A stretch of DNA of 64,000 bases from Falsiroseomonas sp050563525 (lineage in GTDB: Bacteria; Pseudomonadota; Alphaproteobacteria; Acetobacterales; Acetobacteraceae), in the NCBI RefSeq assembly GCF_050563525.1, contig NZ_JBNXUN010000001.1, forward strand, positions 372,001-436,000, read 5' to 3'. Shown here piece after piece: positions 16,262 to 24,280 of the stretch (position 1 is the stretch's first letter; each line of letters starts with the position of its first letter). The notes under the pieces are model-generated. The model did no database searches. It had not been told where the DNA came from and saw only the letters and a list, made by a program, of their open reading frames with translations. The position numbers were made by a program, and so were the translations under genes.

Positions 16262-17701
16262 ATGCCCGATTTCGACGTCGTGGTGATCGGGGCCGGGGCT
16301 GCCGGCCTCTCCACCGCCGCGATATCCGCCGGCCTCGGCCTGAAGGTGGCGCTGGTGGAGCGCGGCGTCATGGGCGGCGACTGCCTGAACTATGGCTGCG
16401 TCCCCTCCAAGGCGCTGCTCGCCGCCGCCCACGCCGCCGCCAGCGCCCGCCGCGCCGGCCGATTCGGCATCCGCCTGCCGGAGCCGGAGATCGACTGGCA
16501 GGCGCTGCGCGCCCATATCCGCGGCGCCATCGACACCATCGCCCCCATCGACTCGGAGGCCCGCTTCCGCGGCATGGGCGTCGAGGTCATTCGCGCCCCG
16601 GCGCATTTCGTGGCGCCCGACACGGTGGAAGCCGCCGGCCGTCGCCTGACCTTCCGCCGCTGCGTCATCGCCGCCGGCAGCCAGGCCATCGTCCCCGACA
16701 TCCCCGGCCTCGGCCCCGTCCCCTGGCTGACCAACGAGACGATCTTCGAACTGGAGGATCCGCCCGGACACCTCATCATCCTCGGCGGCGGCCCGATCGG
16801 GCTGGAGATGGCGCAGGCCCACGCCCGCCTCGGCTGCCTCGTCACCGTGATCGAGGCCGGCCGGATCGCCGGCCGCGACGACCCGGAACTGACCGACGGC
16901 CTGCGCCGCGCCCTGGTGCGCGACGGCGTGACGCTGCTGGAAGGCGCCAAGCTCTCCCGCGTCGTCTCCGCCCGGGCCGAGGATGGCGGGCCCGGCCTGA
17001 CGGCGGTGCTGGAGGATGGGCGCGAGATCGGCGGTACCCACCTGCTGCTGGCGATTGGCCGTGCGCCACGCCTGGCGGGGCTCGACCTGCAGGCCGGCCA
17101 GGTGCAGGCGACGAAGGCGGGCATCGCAACCGATGCCGGCCTCCGGTCCCTCACCAACCGCCGGGTCTTCGCGGTGGGCGACATCGCCGACCCGCAGGGC
17201 ATCGGCCCGCGCGCCTTCACCCATGTCGCCTCCCAGCATGCCAGCCTGCTGGCGCGACGCATGCTGTTCCGCCTGCCGGCCCGGCTGGATTACGCCGCCC
17301 TGCCCCGCGTCACCTACACCGACCCTGAACTGGCGCAGATCGGCCTGACCGAAGCCGAGGCACGCGACGCCGGCCACGAGGTCAACATCCTGCGCTTCCC
17401 CGTCGCCGAAACCGACCGCGCGGTGGCGGAGGGCATCGGTGAAGGCTTGGTCAAGCTGGTGGCGACCTCCAAGGGCCGCCTGCTCGGCGCCGGCATCCTG
17501 GCCCCGCATGCCGGCGAGATGGCCGGCACGTTCGCGCTGATGATCGGCCGCAAGCTGCCATTGTCGGCCCTGGCCGGCTTGGTCCTGCCCTATCCGACCC
17601 TGGCGGAGGCGGCGAAGCGGGCGGCAGGTGATTTCTACACCCCGAAACTGCTCTCCCCGGCCGTGAAGCGCGTTGTCGGCTTGCTCAAGCGCCTGCCGTA
17701 G
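16262..17701 (+). CDS. FAD-dependent pyridine nucleotide-disulfide oxidoreductase (MerA/Lpd-like)
   Basis: This 479-residue protein has an N-terminal FAD motif (VVIGAGAAGLSTAA), the redox-active disulfide GGDCLNYGCVPSK (Cys41, Cys46), a second nucleotide-binding motif (ILGGGPIGLEMAQAHARLG), a FAD-contacting VFAVGDIAD and a dimerisation domain. In classical lipoamide dehydrogenase the C-terminus carries a His-Pro-Thr-Leu-x-Glu motif; here it is YPTLAE, a Tyr in place of the catalytic His. A dihydrolipoamide role is therefore unlikely, and a MerA-like reductase family of unknown substrate fits better. No MerA heavy-metal domain or merR is present. A dehydrogenase gene follows 33 bases later. 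Confidence 0.88.
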   Translation: MPDFDVVVIGAGAAGLSTAAISAGLGLKVALVERGVMGGDCLNYGCVPSKALLAAAHAAASARRAGRFGIRLPEPEIDWQALRAHIRGAIDTIAPIDSEARFRGMGVEVIRAPAHFVAPDTVEAAGRRLTFRRCVIAAGSQAIVPDIPGLGPVPWLTNETIFELEDPPGHLIILGGGPIGLEMAQAHARLGCLVTVIEAGRIAGRDDPELTDGLRRALVRDGVTLLEGAKLSRVVSARAEDGGPGLTAVLEDGREIGGTHLLLAIGRAPRLAGLDLQAGQVQATKAGIATDAGLRSLTNRRVFAVGDIADPQGIGPRAFTHVASQHASLLARRMLFRLPARLDYAALPRVTYTDPELAQIGLTEAEARDAGHEVNILRFPVAETDRAVAEGIGEGLVKLVATSKGRLLGAGILAPHAGEMAGTFALMIGRKLPLSALAGLVLPYPTLAEAAKRAAGDFYTPKLLSPAVKRVVGLLKRLP

Positions 17702-17734
17702 GCAACCTTTGTTGCAACGCAGAAGGACTTTTCC

Positions 17735-18535
17735 ATGACAAGCACGCGGAAGCTGGAGGGCCGGGTGGCCCTGGTCACCGGCTCGACCTCCGGCATCGGT
17801 CTCGCCATCGCCCTCGGTTTCGCGGAGGCCGGCGCCCAGGTGATGCTGAACGGCTTCGGCAAGCCTGAGGAGATTGCCGCCGCGCGCCGGAAGGTCGGCG
17901 CCGCCATGGGCGTGGCGGAGGCGCCCTATTCGCCGGCCGACATGTCGAAGCCCGAGGACGTCCGCGGCATGGTGAAGGCCTGCGAGACCGAGCTCGGCGC
18001 CTGCGACATCCTGGTCAACAACGCCGGCATCCAGTTCGTCTCGCCGGTTGAGGACTTCCCCGAGGACAAGTTCGACCGGATCATCGCCATCAACTTCACC
18101 TCCAACTTCCACGCCATCAAGGCGGCGCTCCCGGGGATGAAGGCGCGGGGCTTCGGGCGCATCGTCAACGTCGCCTCGGCGCACGGCCTGGTCGCGAGCC
18201 CCTACAAGACCGCCTACGTCGCCGCGAAGCACGCCGTCGTCGGTCTGACCAAATCGGTGGCGCTGGAAGTCGCGCAGGGTCCCGTCACCTGCAACGCCAT
18301 CTGCCCCGGCTTCGTCCGCACCCCTCTGGCCGAGGCCCAGGTGAAGCCCTTGGCCGAGAAGCACGGCGTCTCCGAAGACAAGGCGCTGACCGATTTCCTG
18401 CTGGAACGCCAGCCGACGAAGCGCTGGGTCGAGGTCGAGGAAGTGGCCGAGATGGCGCTGTTCCTCTGCGGCCCGAACAGCGGCAGCATCAACGGAACCG
18501 CCATGTCCATCGACGGCGGTTGGACGGCGCAGTGA
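17735..18535 (+). CDS. 3-hydroxybutyrate dehydrogenase-type short-chain dehydrogenase
   Basis: This 266-residue classical SDR has the cofactor motif TGSTSGIG, NNAGIQ, catalytic Ser in NVASAHGLVASPYK, and YVAAKHA with the Tyr/Lys pair. Overall it closely follows D-3-hydroxybutyrate dehydrogenases (KSVALEV, NAICPGFVRTPL, QPTKRWVEVEEVAEMALFLC), which interconvert acetoacetate and 3-hydroxybutyrate with NAD during polyhydroxybutyrate turnover. This assignment rests on family resemblance. It follows the flavoprotein gene closely, possibly in one transcript, and a patatin-like hydrolase follows it. Confidence 0.85.
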   Translation: MTSTRKLEGRVALVTGSTSGIGLAIALGFAEAGAQVMLNGFGKPEEIAAARRKVGAAMGVAEAPYSPADMSKPEDVRGMVKACETELGACDILVNNAGIQFVSPVEDFPEDKFDRIIAINFTSNFHAIKAALPGMKARGFGRIVNVASAHGLVASPYKTAYVAAKHAVVGLTKSVALEVAQGPVTCNAICPGFVRTPLAEAQVKPLAEKHGVSEDKALTDFLLERQPTKRWVEVEEVAEMALFLCGPNSGSINGTAMSIDGGWTAQ

Positions 18536-18618
18536 TTTGGTGCCCTCAAGCGCCGGGCGACCGCGTCCTTGGCTTCACGCCCCGCACCGTTCCGCAAGAC
18601 GAATCTGATAGTTTGGGC

Positions 18619-18661
18619 GCGGGCCGCGTTCGCGGCCTCGGACCGCGGAAGTGCGCGGTCC
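18619..18661. repeat. Double hairpin element, copy 1
   Basis: GGCCGC-GTTC-GCGGCC (18622-18637) is followed by a second perfect stem, GGACCGCG (18640-18647) with CGCGGTCC (18654-18661). The 23-base core 18619-18641 recurs with one mismatch at 48360-48382, also upstream of a gene start. It could be a REP-like element or a terminator for the dehydrogenase gene. Confidence 0.6.
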
Positions 18662-18698
18662 GCCCGTGCACGGCCAACCTAGGTGCATCTTTCGCCCA

Positions 18699-19811
18699 AT
18701 GATCGAGAACGAGTTCCGCTCGGAAGCCGCCGACACCCTGGGGGCCGCCGGCGCCGCGCCCGGCCCTCTCCCCCGCCCCGCCCGCACCACGCCGACCACG
18801 CGCCGCATCAACCTGGCACTTCAAGGCGGCGGCACGCATGGCGCCTTCACCTGGGGAGTCCTGGAACGACTGCTCGAAGACGAACGCCTGGAATTCGAAG
18901 CCGTCTCCGGCACCTCCGCCGGCGCCATGAACGCGGCCATCTTCGTCCAGGGCCTGTGCGAGGGCGGCCGCGAGGGCGCCCGGCGGGCGCTCGACCGCTT
19001 CTGGCGCAACGCCGCCGGCCGCATGGCGAACAGCCCGTTGCAGAACACGCCGCTGGAGAAGGCGATCTGGGGCCATGACCTGACCTGGTCCTTCGCCTAC
19101 CAGGCGTTCGAGACGCTGACCCGGGTCATGTCCCCCTACCAGCTCAATCCCACGCCCTACGAGTTCAACCCGCTGCGCCAGGTGCTGGAGGAAGAGATCA
19201 AGCCTGACATCCTCCGCCACGGCCGCGGCCCGAAGCTGTTCATCTCCGCCACCTCCGTCCGCACCGGCAAGCCGCGGGTCTTCGCGCGGGAGGAAGTGAC
19301 GGTGGACACGCTGCTCGCCTCCGCCTGCCTGCCGCAATTCTTCAAGGCCGTGGAGATCGACGGTGAGCCGTTCTGGGACGGCGGCTACCTCGGCAACCCG
19401 GCGCTGTGGCCGCTGTACGAGCAGGGCGGGCCACCCGACATCGTCCTGGTCCAGCTCAACCCGATCGTCCGCGACGAACTGCCGACGCGGCCGACCGAGA
19501 TCGTCAACCGCCTGAACGAAATCAGCTTCAACGCCTCCCTGATGGCGGAAATGCGCGCCATCGACTTCGTGCAGCGGCTGCTCGAAGCCGGCCGCCTGGA
19601 ACAGCCGCGTTACCGCCGCCTGTTCATCCACTGCATCGAGGATGAGGCGCGGATGCGCGACTTCAAGCTCAGCACCAAGCTGAACGGGGACTGGGACTTC
19701 CTGATGACGCTGAAGCGCTACGGGCGGGAGGCGGCGGATGGTTGGCTCGACGCGCATTTCGACAAGCTGGGCCGCGAAAGCAGCGTCGATATCCGGGAGC
19801 GCTTTCTCTAG
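18699..19811 (+). CDS. Patatin-like phospholipase
   Basis: This 370-residue serine acyl hydrolase has the oxyanion-hole loop LQGGGTHGAF (residues 41-50), the nucleophile elbow GTSAG (Ser73) and the dyad aspartate in FWDGGYLGNP. This intact Ser-Asp dyad predicts lipase/phospholipase A activity on lipids. The N-terminal 35 residues are Ala/Pro-rich without a signal peptide, so it is probably cytosolic. The chosen ATG at 18699 (MIENEF) precedes the conserved domain by about 36 residues. Neighbouring a 3-hydroxybutyrate dehydrogenase, a role in lipid or storage-polymer turnover is possible but not shown. Confidence 0.9.
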   Translation: MIENEFRSEAADTLGAAGAAPGPLPRPARTTPTTRRINLALQGGGTHGAFTWGVLERLLEDERLEFEAVSGTSAGAMNAAIFVQGLCEGGREGARRALDRFWRNAAGRMANSPLQNTPLEKAIWGHDLTWSFAYQAFETLTRVMSPYQLNPTPYEFNPLRQVLEEEIKPDILRHGRGPKLFISATSVRTGKPRVFAREEVTVDTLLASACLPQFFKAVEIDGEPFWDGGYLGNPALWPLYEQGGPPDIVLVQLNPIVRDELPTRPTEIVNRLNEISFNASLMAEMRAIDFVQRLLEAGRLEQPRYRRLFIHCIEDEARMRDFKLSTKLNGDWDFLMTLKRYGREAADGWLDAHFDKLGRESSVDIRERFL

Positions 19812-19886
19812 GCTCAACACAACCTATTGGCGAGTTCCGCGCCGGTGTGGTAGTTGGCGTCCCGACCCGATACGCCTGAGGATCCG

Positions 19887-20267
19887 ATGTCGACCTGGCC
19901 CGATGGCCCCGTTCTGGATGCGCGGGCGGGGTGGCTCATCGGCCTCCGCGCCGGCACGGCCCGGCCGGCCGGCAATGACAATGGCGGCGCGCCCTCCGGC
20001 ACCTATCACTGGCGCCGTGGCGATGGCGACGACACCGTGGTCGGCGGCGGCGGCGGCGACCGGCTGCGGCTGTGGAACACCCTGCTGACGCTACCCGACC
20101 TGCTCGGCGCCATCCGCGTCGATCCCGGCCTGCCGCGCCCTGTGCTGACACCCTGCGGCGGCATCGACGTGCGCGGCGTGACCGGCCGCATCGTGCTGGG
20201 GCGGGAGACTGTCACCTTCCACGGCCTCGACGAACTCGTGCTCGGCAACGTCCTCCTGCCCGACTGA
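19887..20267 (+). CDS. Small RTX-like protein, paralogue A (unknown family)
   Basis: This 126-residue protein has no recognised function. Its centre holds one RTX-like stretch (RRGDGDDTVVGGGGGDRLRL), followed by LPDLLGAIRVDPG, VTGRIVLGRETVTFHGLDEL. GAGG lies four to seven bases before the ATG at 19887. It aligns along its length with the next gene, which keeps GDGD, LRL, DLTL/LTLPD, AI..DP, GR, LG.ET..F.GL at the same spacing. No signal peptide is visible. It may bind calcium through the RTX loop and may be a stand-alone version of a domain found in larger RTX proteins; that is inference. Confidence 0.65.
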   Translation: MSTWPDGPVLDARAGWLIGLRAGTARPAGNDNGGAPSGTYHWRRGDGDDTVVGGGGGDRLRLWNTLLTLPDLLGAIRVDPGLPRPVLTPCGGIDVRGVTGRIVLGRETVTFHGLDELVLGNVLLPD

Positions 20268-20384
20268 GGCGCGCCGCGCGCCCACATCGGCGGAGCCTAT
20301 GGCCTCGACAGGGGCTTCGGATTGGAGGCGACACGCCCCGCCGCGCTTTCCTGGCGCCTGCAACGACAGGCGGGGCCGACGGCG

Positions 20385-20783
20385 ATGAGCGACAAGGACA
20401 AGCGGTGCAACGGCTGGGACCTCGACATGGTTATGCCGGAACTGCCTGCGCAGGGCCGCTGGCGCGGCGGGCCGATGACACGGCGGCTGCGCGCCGGCCC
20501 GGAAACCCTGGTGTGGCACCCCGGCGACGGCGACCGCACCATTGTCCTGGGCGATGGCGTCGCGACACTGCGGCTGGAGGACACCGACCTGACCCTGGCG
20601 CAGATCCATGCCGCGATCGAGGGCGACCCCGCGGGCGCCAAGCCACGCCTCGGCATGGGCGAGATCGTCACCCAGGGTGTCATCGGCCGCCTGCGCCTCG
20701 GCGCCGAGACCCTCCGCTTCGAGGGTCTTGCCCGCATCGTCATCGGCGGCTTCAGCGCCTACCCCGGGCGCCGACCGGGCTGA
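20385..20783 (+). CDS. Small RTX-like protein, paralogue B (unknown family)
   Basis: This 132-residue protein is the tandem paralogue of the preceding gene. Shared blocks are VWHPGDGDRTIV against YHWRRGDGDDTV, LRLEDTDLTLAQIHAAI against LRLWNTLLTLPDLLGAI, and VIGRLRLGAETLRFEGLARI against VTGRIVLGRETVTFHGLDEL. The calcium-type GDGDD is weakened to GDGDR and the glycine run is lost, so ion binding may have been lost in this copy. I placed the start at MSDKDKRCNG (20385). Its 3' end overlaps the convergent DUF3293 gene by 25 bases. Confidence 0.6.
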   Translation: MSDKDKRCNGWDLDMVMPELPAQGRWRGGPMTRRLRAGPETLVWHPGDGDRTIVLGDGVATLRLEDTDLTLAQIHAAIEGDPAGAKPRLGMGEIVTQGVIGRLRLGAETLRFEGLARIVIGGFSAYPGRRPG

Positions 20784-21175
20784 GCCAGGCAGGCGACCAG
20801 GCAGGCGACCAGGCGGGCGGGACGGCCCGCCGCCACCACGACGATCGCCCATTGCCGGAAGCGTCGCCCCAGCACACGGAGCCGGCGCGGATCGCCGCGC
20901 AGCAGCAGATGGTGCTCCGCCCACCCGGCGCCGCGGCCGAAGCCCTCGGCCAGCACGCGCCCACGCGCGGCTTGCCGCAGCCGGTCCTGCATCCGCAGGT
21001 TCCAGCCCTCAGGCATCCGCCGGCTGCGCGGGTTCCAGGCGGTGACGAAGCCCGCCCTCCGCACGCCATGCCGCGCCAGCAGCGCATCCATGGCGGCACT
21101 GCGCCGGCCAATCCGTACCGCCACGCCCGGAACCTCGTAGCAGGTGACCAGGAAGGCGCGGATCGGCGGCGTCAT
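20759..21175 (-). CDS. DUF3293 domain protein
   Basis: This 138-residue protein reads MTPPIRAFLVTCYEVPGVAV and then VTAWNPRSRRMPEGWNLRMQ, the core of the DUF3293 family (function unknown). Its ATG overlaps the stop of the upstream rRNA methyltransferase (ATGA), so it is co-translated with it. The C-terminal ARLVACLVACLAQ is encoded by 12-base tandem repeats (20785-20820) and looks added; the 3' end runs 25 bases into the convergent RTX-like paralogue. Confidence 0.75.
   Translation of the reverse strand: MTPPIRAFLVTCYEVPGVAVRIGRRSAAMDALLARHGVRRAGFVTAWNPRSRRMPEGWNLRMQDRLRQAARGRVLAEGFGRGAGWAEHHLLLRGDPRRLRVLGRRFRQWAIVVVAAGRPARLVACLVACLAQPGRRPG
20785..20820. repeat. 12-base tandem repeat
   Basis: CCAGGCAGGCGA occurs at 20785-20796 and 20797-20808, with a degenerate third unit at 20809-20820. 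It encodes a repeated Leu-Val-Ala-Cys in the C-terminus of the DUF3293 protein. It looks like a slippage product. Confidence 0.85.
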
Positions 21176-22347
21176 GCCAGGTGCAGCAGCAGTCCCTTGA
21201 GATAGGCGCTCTCGGGCAGCGCCGGATGCACCGGATGGTCCGGCCCGGCGCCGACGCTGGCCAGGATGCGGCACTCGCGCCGGGCCTTGTGCACCCCCCA
21301 GGCCACCGCCGCCGCGAAGTCGCCTTGCGGCACGTGATGGGAGCAGGAGGCGATGAACAGGATGCCGTCCGGCGCCACCAGCCCCGCCGCCAGCCGCGCC
21401 AGCTTGGCATAGCCGCGCAGCGCCGCCGGCTGGTCCTTCCGCGACTTCGCGAAGGCCGGCGGGTCCGCCACCACCACCTCGAAGCGCCGCCCGCTGGCGG
21501 TCATGCGCTCCATCTGTTCGAGCGCCTCCGCCTTCAGCGGCACCACGCGCTCCGCGAAGCCGGCCAGCCGGGCGCCCTGCATGGCGAGATCGAGCGCGTG
21601 TTCGCTGCGGTCGAGCAGCGTCACCTCCCGTGCGCCGGCCGCCGCCGCGGCCAGGCCGAAGCCGCCGGTGTGGCAGAAGGCGTCCAGCATGGTGCGTCCC
21701 GGACACAGCCGCGCCACCATCGCCCGGTTGGCGCGCTGGTCGAAGAACCAGCCGGTCTTCTGCCCGCCGAGCAGGTCCACCGGAAAGCGCAGCCCGGCTT
21801 CCTCCACCGTCGCCGTGCCCTCGCCATGCAGGGCGGTGACCGATTCGGACAGCCCCTCCAGCTTGCGCACGGCGCTGTCGTTGCGGGCGATGACCAGGCG
21901 CGGCGCGAACAGCGCGTGCAGTGCTTCCAGAATCAGGGGCGTCGCGGCCTCCATCCCCGCGGTATTCGCCTGGATCGCCACCGCGTCGCCGTAGCGGTCG
22001 ATGATCAGGCCCGGCAGGCCATCGGCCTCGGCATGCACCAGGCGGTAATGCGGCGAGTCGAACAGCCTCTCCCGCAGCGCCAGGCAGGCGCCCAGCCGGG
22101 CGCGGAACCAGCCGGCATCGATCGGCGCCTCCGGGTCAGCATCCAGACGCCGGGCCGCGATCAGGCTGTGCGGGTTGAAGTGCCAGGCGCCGTGCCGCAC
22201 GCCATCATCGCCTTCCAGCCGCACCACCGTGCCGGGCGGCAGGGCGCGCAGCGCCGGGGTCATGGCGATCTCGTTGGAGAAGGCCCAGGGGTGGCCGGCC
22301 TTGATGCGACGGTCGGCCCCGGGGGCGAGGCGGATCTGGGTATGCAT
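21172..22347 (-). CDS. 23S rRNA (cytosine) methyltransferase, RlmI-like
   Basis: This 391-residue protein has an N-terminal PUA-type RNA-binding domain (GHPWAFSNEI, HFNPHSLIAAR), a central linker domain with LIIDRYGDAVAIQ, and a class I SAM methyltransferase domain: MLDAFCHTGGFGLAA (motif I), LLDRSEHAL, and the catalytic VVADPPAFAKSRKD. This is the RlmI/YccW architecture, which methylates C1962 of 23S rRNA in E. coli. The specific position is inferred from the family. It is co-translated with the DUF3293 gene downstream. Confidence 0.88.
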   Translation of the reverse strand: MHTQIRLAPGADRRIKAGHPWAFSNEIAMTPALRALPPGTVVRLEGDDGVRHGAWHFNPHSLIAARRLDADPEAPIDAGWFRARLGACLALRERLFDSPHYRLVHAEADGLPGLIIDRYGDAVAIQANTAGMEAATPLILEALHALFAPRLVIARNDSAVRKLEGLSESVTALHGEGTATVEEAGLRFPVDLLGGQKTGWFFDQRANRAMVARLCPGRTMLDAFCHTGGFGLAAAAAGAREVTLLDRSEHALDLAMQGARLAGFAERVVPLKAEALEQMERMTASGRRFEVVVADPPAFAKSRKDQPAALRGYAKLARLAAGLVAPDGILFIASCSHHVPQGDFAAAVAWGVHKARRECRILASVGAGPDHPVHPALPESAYLKGLLLHLA

Positions 22348-22365
22348 CGCGCGCCTATGCCCCGA

Positions 22366-23259
22366 TCAGCCGCGCACCGCCAGCACGACACCCGAAACGG
22401 TCAACGACAGCGCCAGCACCTCCCGCACCCCCAGCGCCTCGCCAAGGAACACCGCCGCCGCCGCCACGCCCACCACCGGCGTCAGCAGCGTCCCGGCCGA
22501 GGCCGCCGCCGCCGGCAGCCGCCGTAGCGCCGCGAACCAGGCGAGGTAGCACAGCCCGAGCGGCCCGATGCCGGCATAGGCCATCAGCGCCCAGGCCTGC
22601 GGCGACAGCGCGGTGAAATCCGGCGCCTCGAACAGCAGCGCGCCCAGCAGCAGCGGCGCGCAGCCCAGGCCGAGCTGCCACGCGGCGCCGGCATTCGGCG
22701 GCAGCGCCAGCGGCCAGCGCTTGGTCACCACCGTCCCGAGCGAGAACAGCACCGCCGCGGCCAGTGCCACCGCGACGCCCGGCAGCTTCGCCACGCCGAC
22801 CTCCACGCCCGAGCCCAGCACAAGCACCGACAGCCCGCCGAGCCCCAGAACCAGCGCCAGCACCCGCCGCAGCCCCGGCGGCTCGCCCAGGATGATCCAG
22901 GCGAAGATGGAGGCCCAGACCGGCATGGTATAGCAGACGATCGTCGCCTCCCCCGCCGCCAGCCACAGCAGCGAGAACGCCGCCAGCCCCATCCAGGCCG
23001 AGACGTTGAGGAAGGACACCACCACCAGCCGCGGCCACAGCGCGCGCGGCACCGCCAGCGATTCGCGCCGCGCCAGGGCGATGCCGAACAGCAGCGCGAT
23101 ACCGAGCGCGGCGCAGGCGGTGCGCATGCTGAGCACCGGGATCTCGGCCAGCAGCAGCTTCATCGCCGGCCAGTTCAAGCCCCAGCCGAATACCGTCACC
23201 AGCAGCAGCAGCAGGCCGCGCGGGTCCAGGCCTGCGGAGCTACTTCTACCTGACCCCAT
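22366..23259 (-). CDS. EamA-family (DMT) transporter
   Basis: This 297-residue integral membrane protein has ten predicted helices in two EamA repeats, the second beginning near LPGVAVALAAAVLFSLGTVV. Features include FGWGLNWPAMKL at the first helix, ILGEPPGLRRVLAL and VFLGEALGVREVLAL at the repeat ends. DMT exporters of this type move small metabolites or drugs; the substrate is unknown. The start is ATG 23259. Its leader (23275-23348) holds four consecutive perfect hairpins, described separately. The aldolase gene upstream is read in the same direction. Confidence 0.88.
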   Translation of the reverse strand: MGSGRSSSAGLDPRGLLLLLVTVFGWGLNWPAMKLLLAEIPVLSMRTACAALGIALLFGIALARRESLAVPRALWPRLVVVSFLNVSAWMGLAAFSLLWLAAGEATIVCYTMPVWASIFAWIILGEPPGLRRVLALVLGLGGLSVLVLGSGVEVGVAKLPGVAVALAAAVLFSLGTVVTKRWPLALPPNAGAAWQLGLGCAPLLLGALLFEAPDFTALSPQAWALMAYAGIGPLGLCYLAWFAALRRLPAAAASAGTLLTPVVGVAAAAVFLGEALGVREVLALSLTVSGVVLAVRG

Positions 23260-23274
23260 GCAGCACGCCCTGCG

Positions 23275-23348
23275 CCCGCCGCAGGCGGGTGAGCGCCCGG
23301 ATGGGCGCCGCGACACCTGTCGCGAAGCCAAGGAAACCGGAGGTTTCC
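23275..23348 (-). promoter_or_regulatory. Array of four perfect hairpins before the EamA gene
   Basis: Four short perfect stem-loops follow one another in the gap between the aldolase gene and the EamA gene: CCCGCC-GCA-GGCGGG (23275-23289), GCGCCC-GGAT-GGGCGC (23293-23308), CGCGACA-CC-TGTCGCG (23309-23324) and GGAAACC-GGA-GGTTTCC (23332-23348), plus-strand notation. Together they fill 74 of the 117 bases. In the sense of the EamA mRNA the first loop reads TCC inside CCTCCGG. It may be a structured leader, a stabilising 3' end for the aldolase mRNA or a small RNA; no known riboswitch consensus was recognised. Confidence 0.6.
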
Positions 23349-23376
23349 GCCTGGCGTCTGAAGGGCGGGCTATGGC

Positions 23377-24159
23377 TCACGTCAAGTAGTCCGGCTCCTC
23401 CTTCGCCAGGCGGCGTTTGATGCTCTCGAGGTGCAGCACGGCGCTTTCGCCGTCGCCCTCGCGCATCTGCTCGTAGGTCTTGCGGGCCAACTCCGGCGGC
23501 ACCGGCTTCAGCGTGCGGCCGGTGGACAGCGCCAGGCGCTGCGCCTCCGCCGCGCGCTCCAGGTAGTAAAGGTCGTCCCAGGCGGCGGCGGCGCTCGGCC
23601 CCACCACCATCACGCCGTGGTTCTTCATGAAGACGATGTCGGCGTCACCGATGCTGGCGGCGATGCGGTCGCCCTCGCGTTCATCCAGCGCCAGCCCGTT
23701 GTACTCTTCGTCCACCACCGTGCGGCCGTAGAACTTCAGCGCGGACTGCCCAGCCCAGGCCAGCGGCGGGCCTTCCAGCATCGCCAGTGCCGTCGCATTC
23801 GGCATGTGGGTGTGGAAGGCGGCGCGGGCACGCGGGACGTTCTTGTGGACGCGGGCATGGATGTAGAAGGCCGTCGCCTCCGGCACCCCCTCCCCAGCCA
23901 CGACATTGCCGGCGAAGTCGCAGACCAGCAGGCGGGAGGCCGTGATCTCGGCGAAGGCCCAGCCATAGGGATTCACCAGGAACAGGTCGTCCCGGCCCGG
24001 CACCACCAGGGAAAAATGGTTGCAGATGCCTTCATGCATCCCGAGCCGCGCCGCCATGCGGAAGCAGGCCGCGAGGTCCACCCGCGCCTGGCGCACCGCA
24101 TCGGCGTCAAGCTCCGAGTTGCGCAGGATGGCGGGGGCGGCGTTCAGCGCATGGGCCAT
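23377..24159 (-). CDS. Class II aldolase/adducin-family protein
   Basis: This 260-residue protein of the class II aldolase/adducin fold (fuculose-phosphate aldolase relatives) shows GICNHFSLVVPGRDDLFLVN, the zinc ligands FHTHMPNA (His116, His118) and the distal MKNHGVMVVG (His181). AGGAG lies six bases before the ATG at 24159. These proteins cleave or decarboxylate small hydroxy-acid or sugar-phosphate substrates; the substrate here is unknown. It is divergent from the carbamoylase-type hydrolase, sharing 121 bases of upstream DNA. Confidence 0.9.
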   Translation of the reverse strand: MAHALNAAPAILRNSELDADAVRQARVDLAACFRMAARLGMHEGICNHFSLVVPGRDDLFLVNPYGWAFAEITASRLLVCDFAGNVVAGEGVPEATAFYIHARVHKNVPRARAAFHTHMPNATALAMLEGPPLAWAGQSALKFYGRTVVDEEYNGLALDEREGDRIAASIGDADIVFMKNHGVMVVGPSAAAAWDDLYYLERAAEAQRLALSTGRTLKPVPPELARKTYEQMREGDGESAVLHLESIKRRLAKEEPDYLT

Positions 24160-24280
24160 GGCGGGGCTCCTGGATGTTCCCGCGATGATTCGCAGGACAC
24201 CCCGCCCGCCGCAAGCACCGCATCTGGCCAAACTGCCCGATCCGGCGCAGATCGAAGCGGCAAAAGAAGGGGTTCGGCGC

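Noticed and set aside
15917..18364. 815-codon minus-strand frame ending in rpmH
   Set aside because: Only the last 44 codons are L34; the remainder is antisense to the flavoprotein and dehydrogenase genes.
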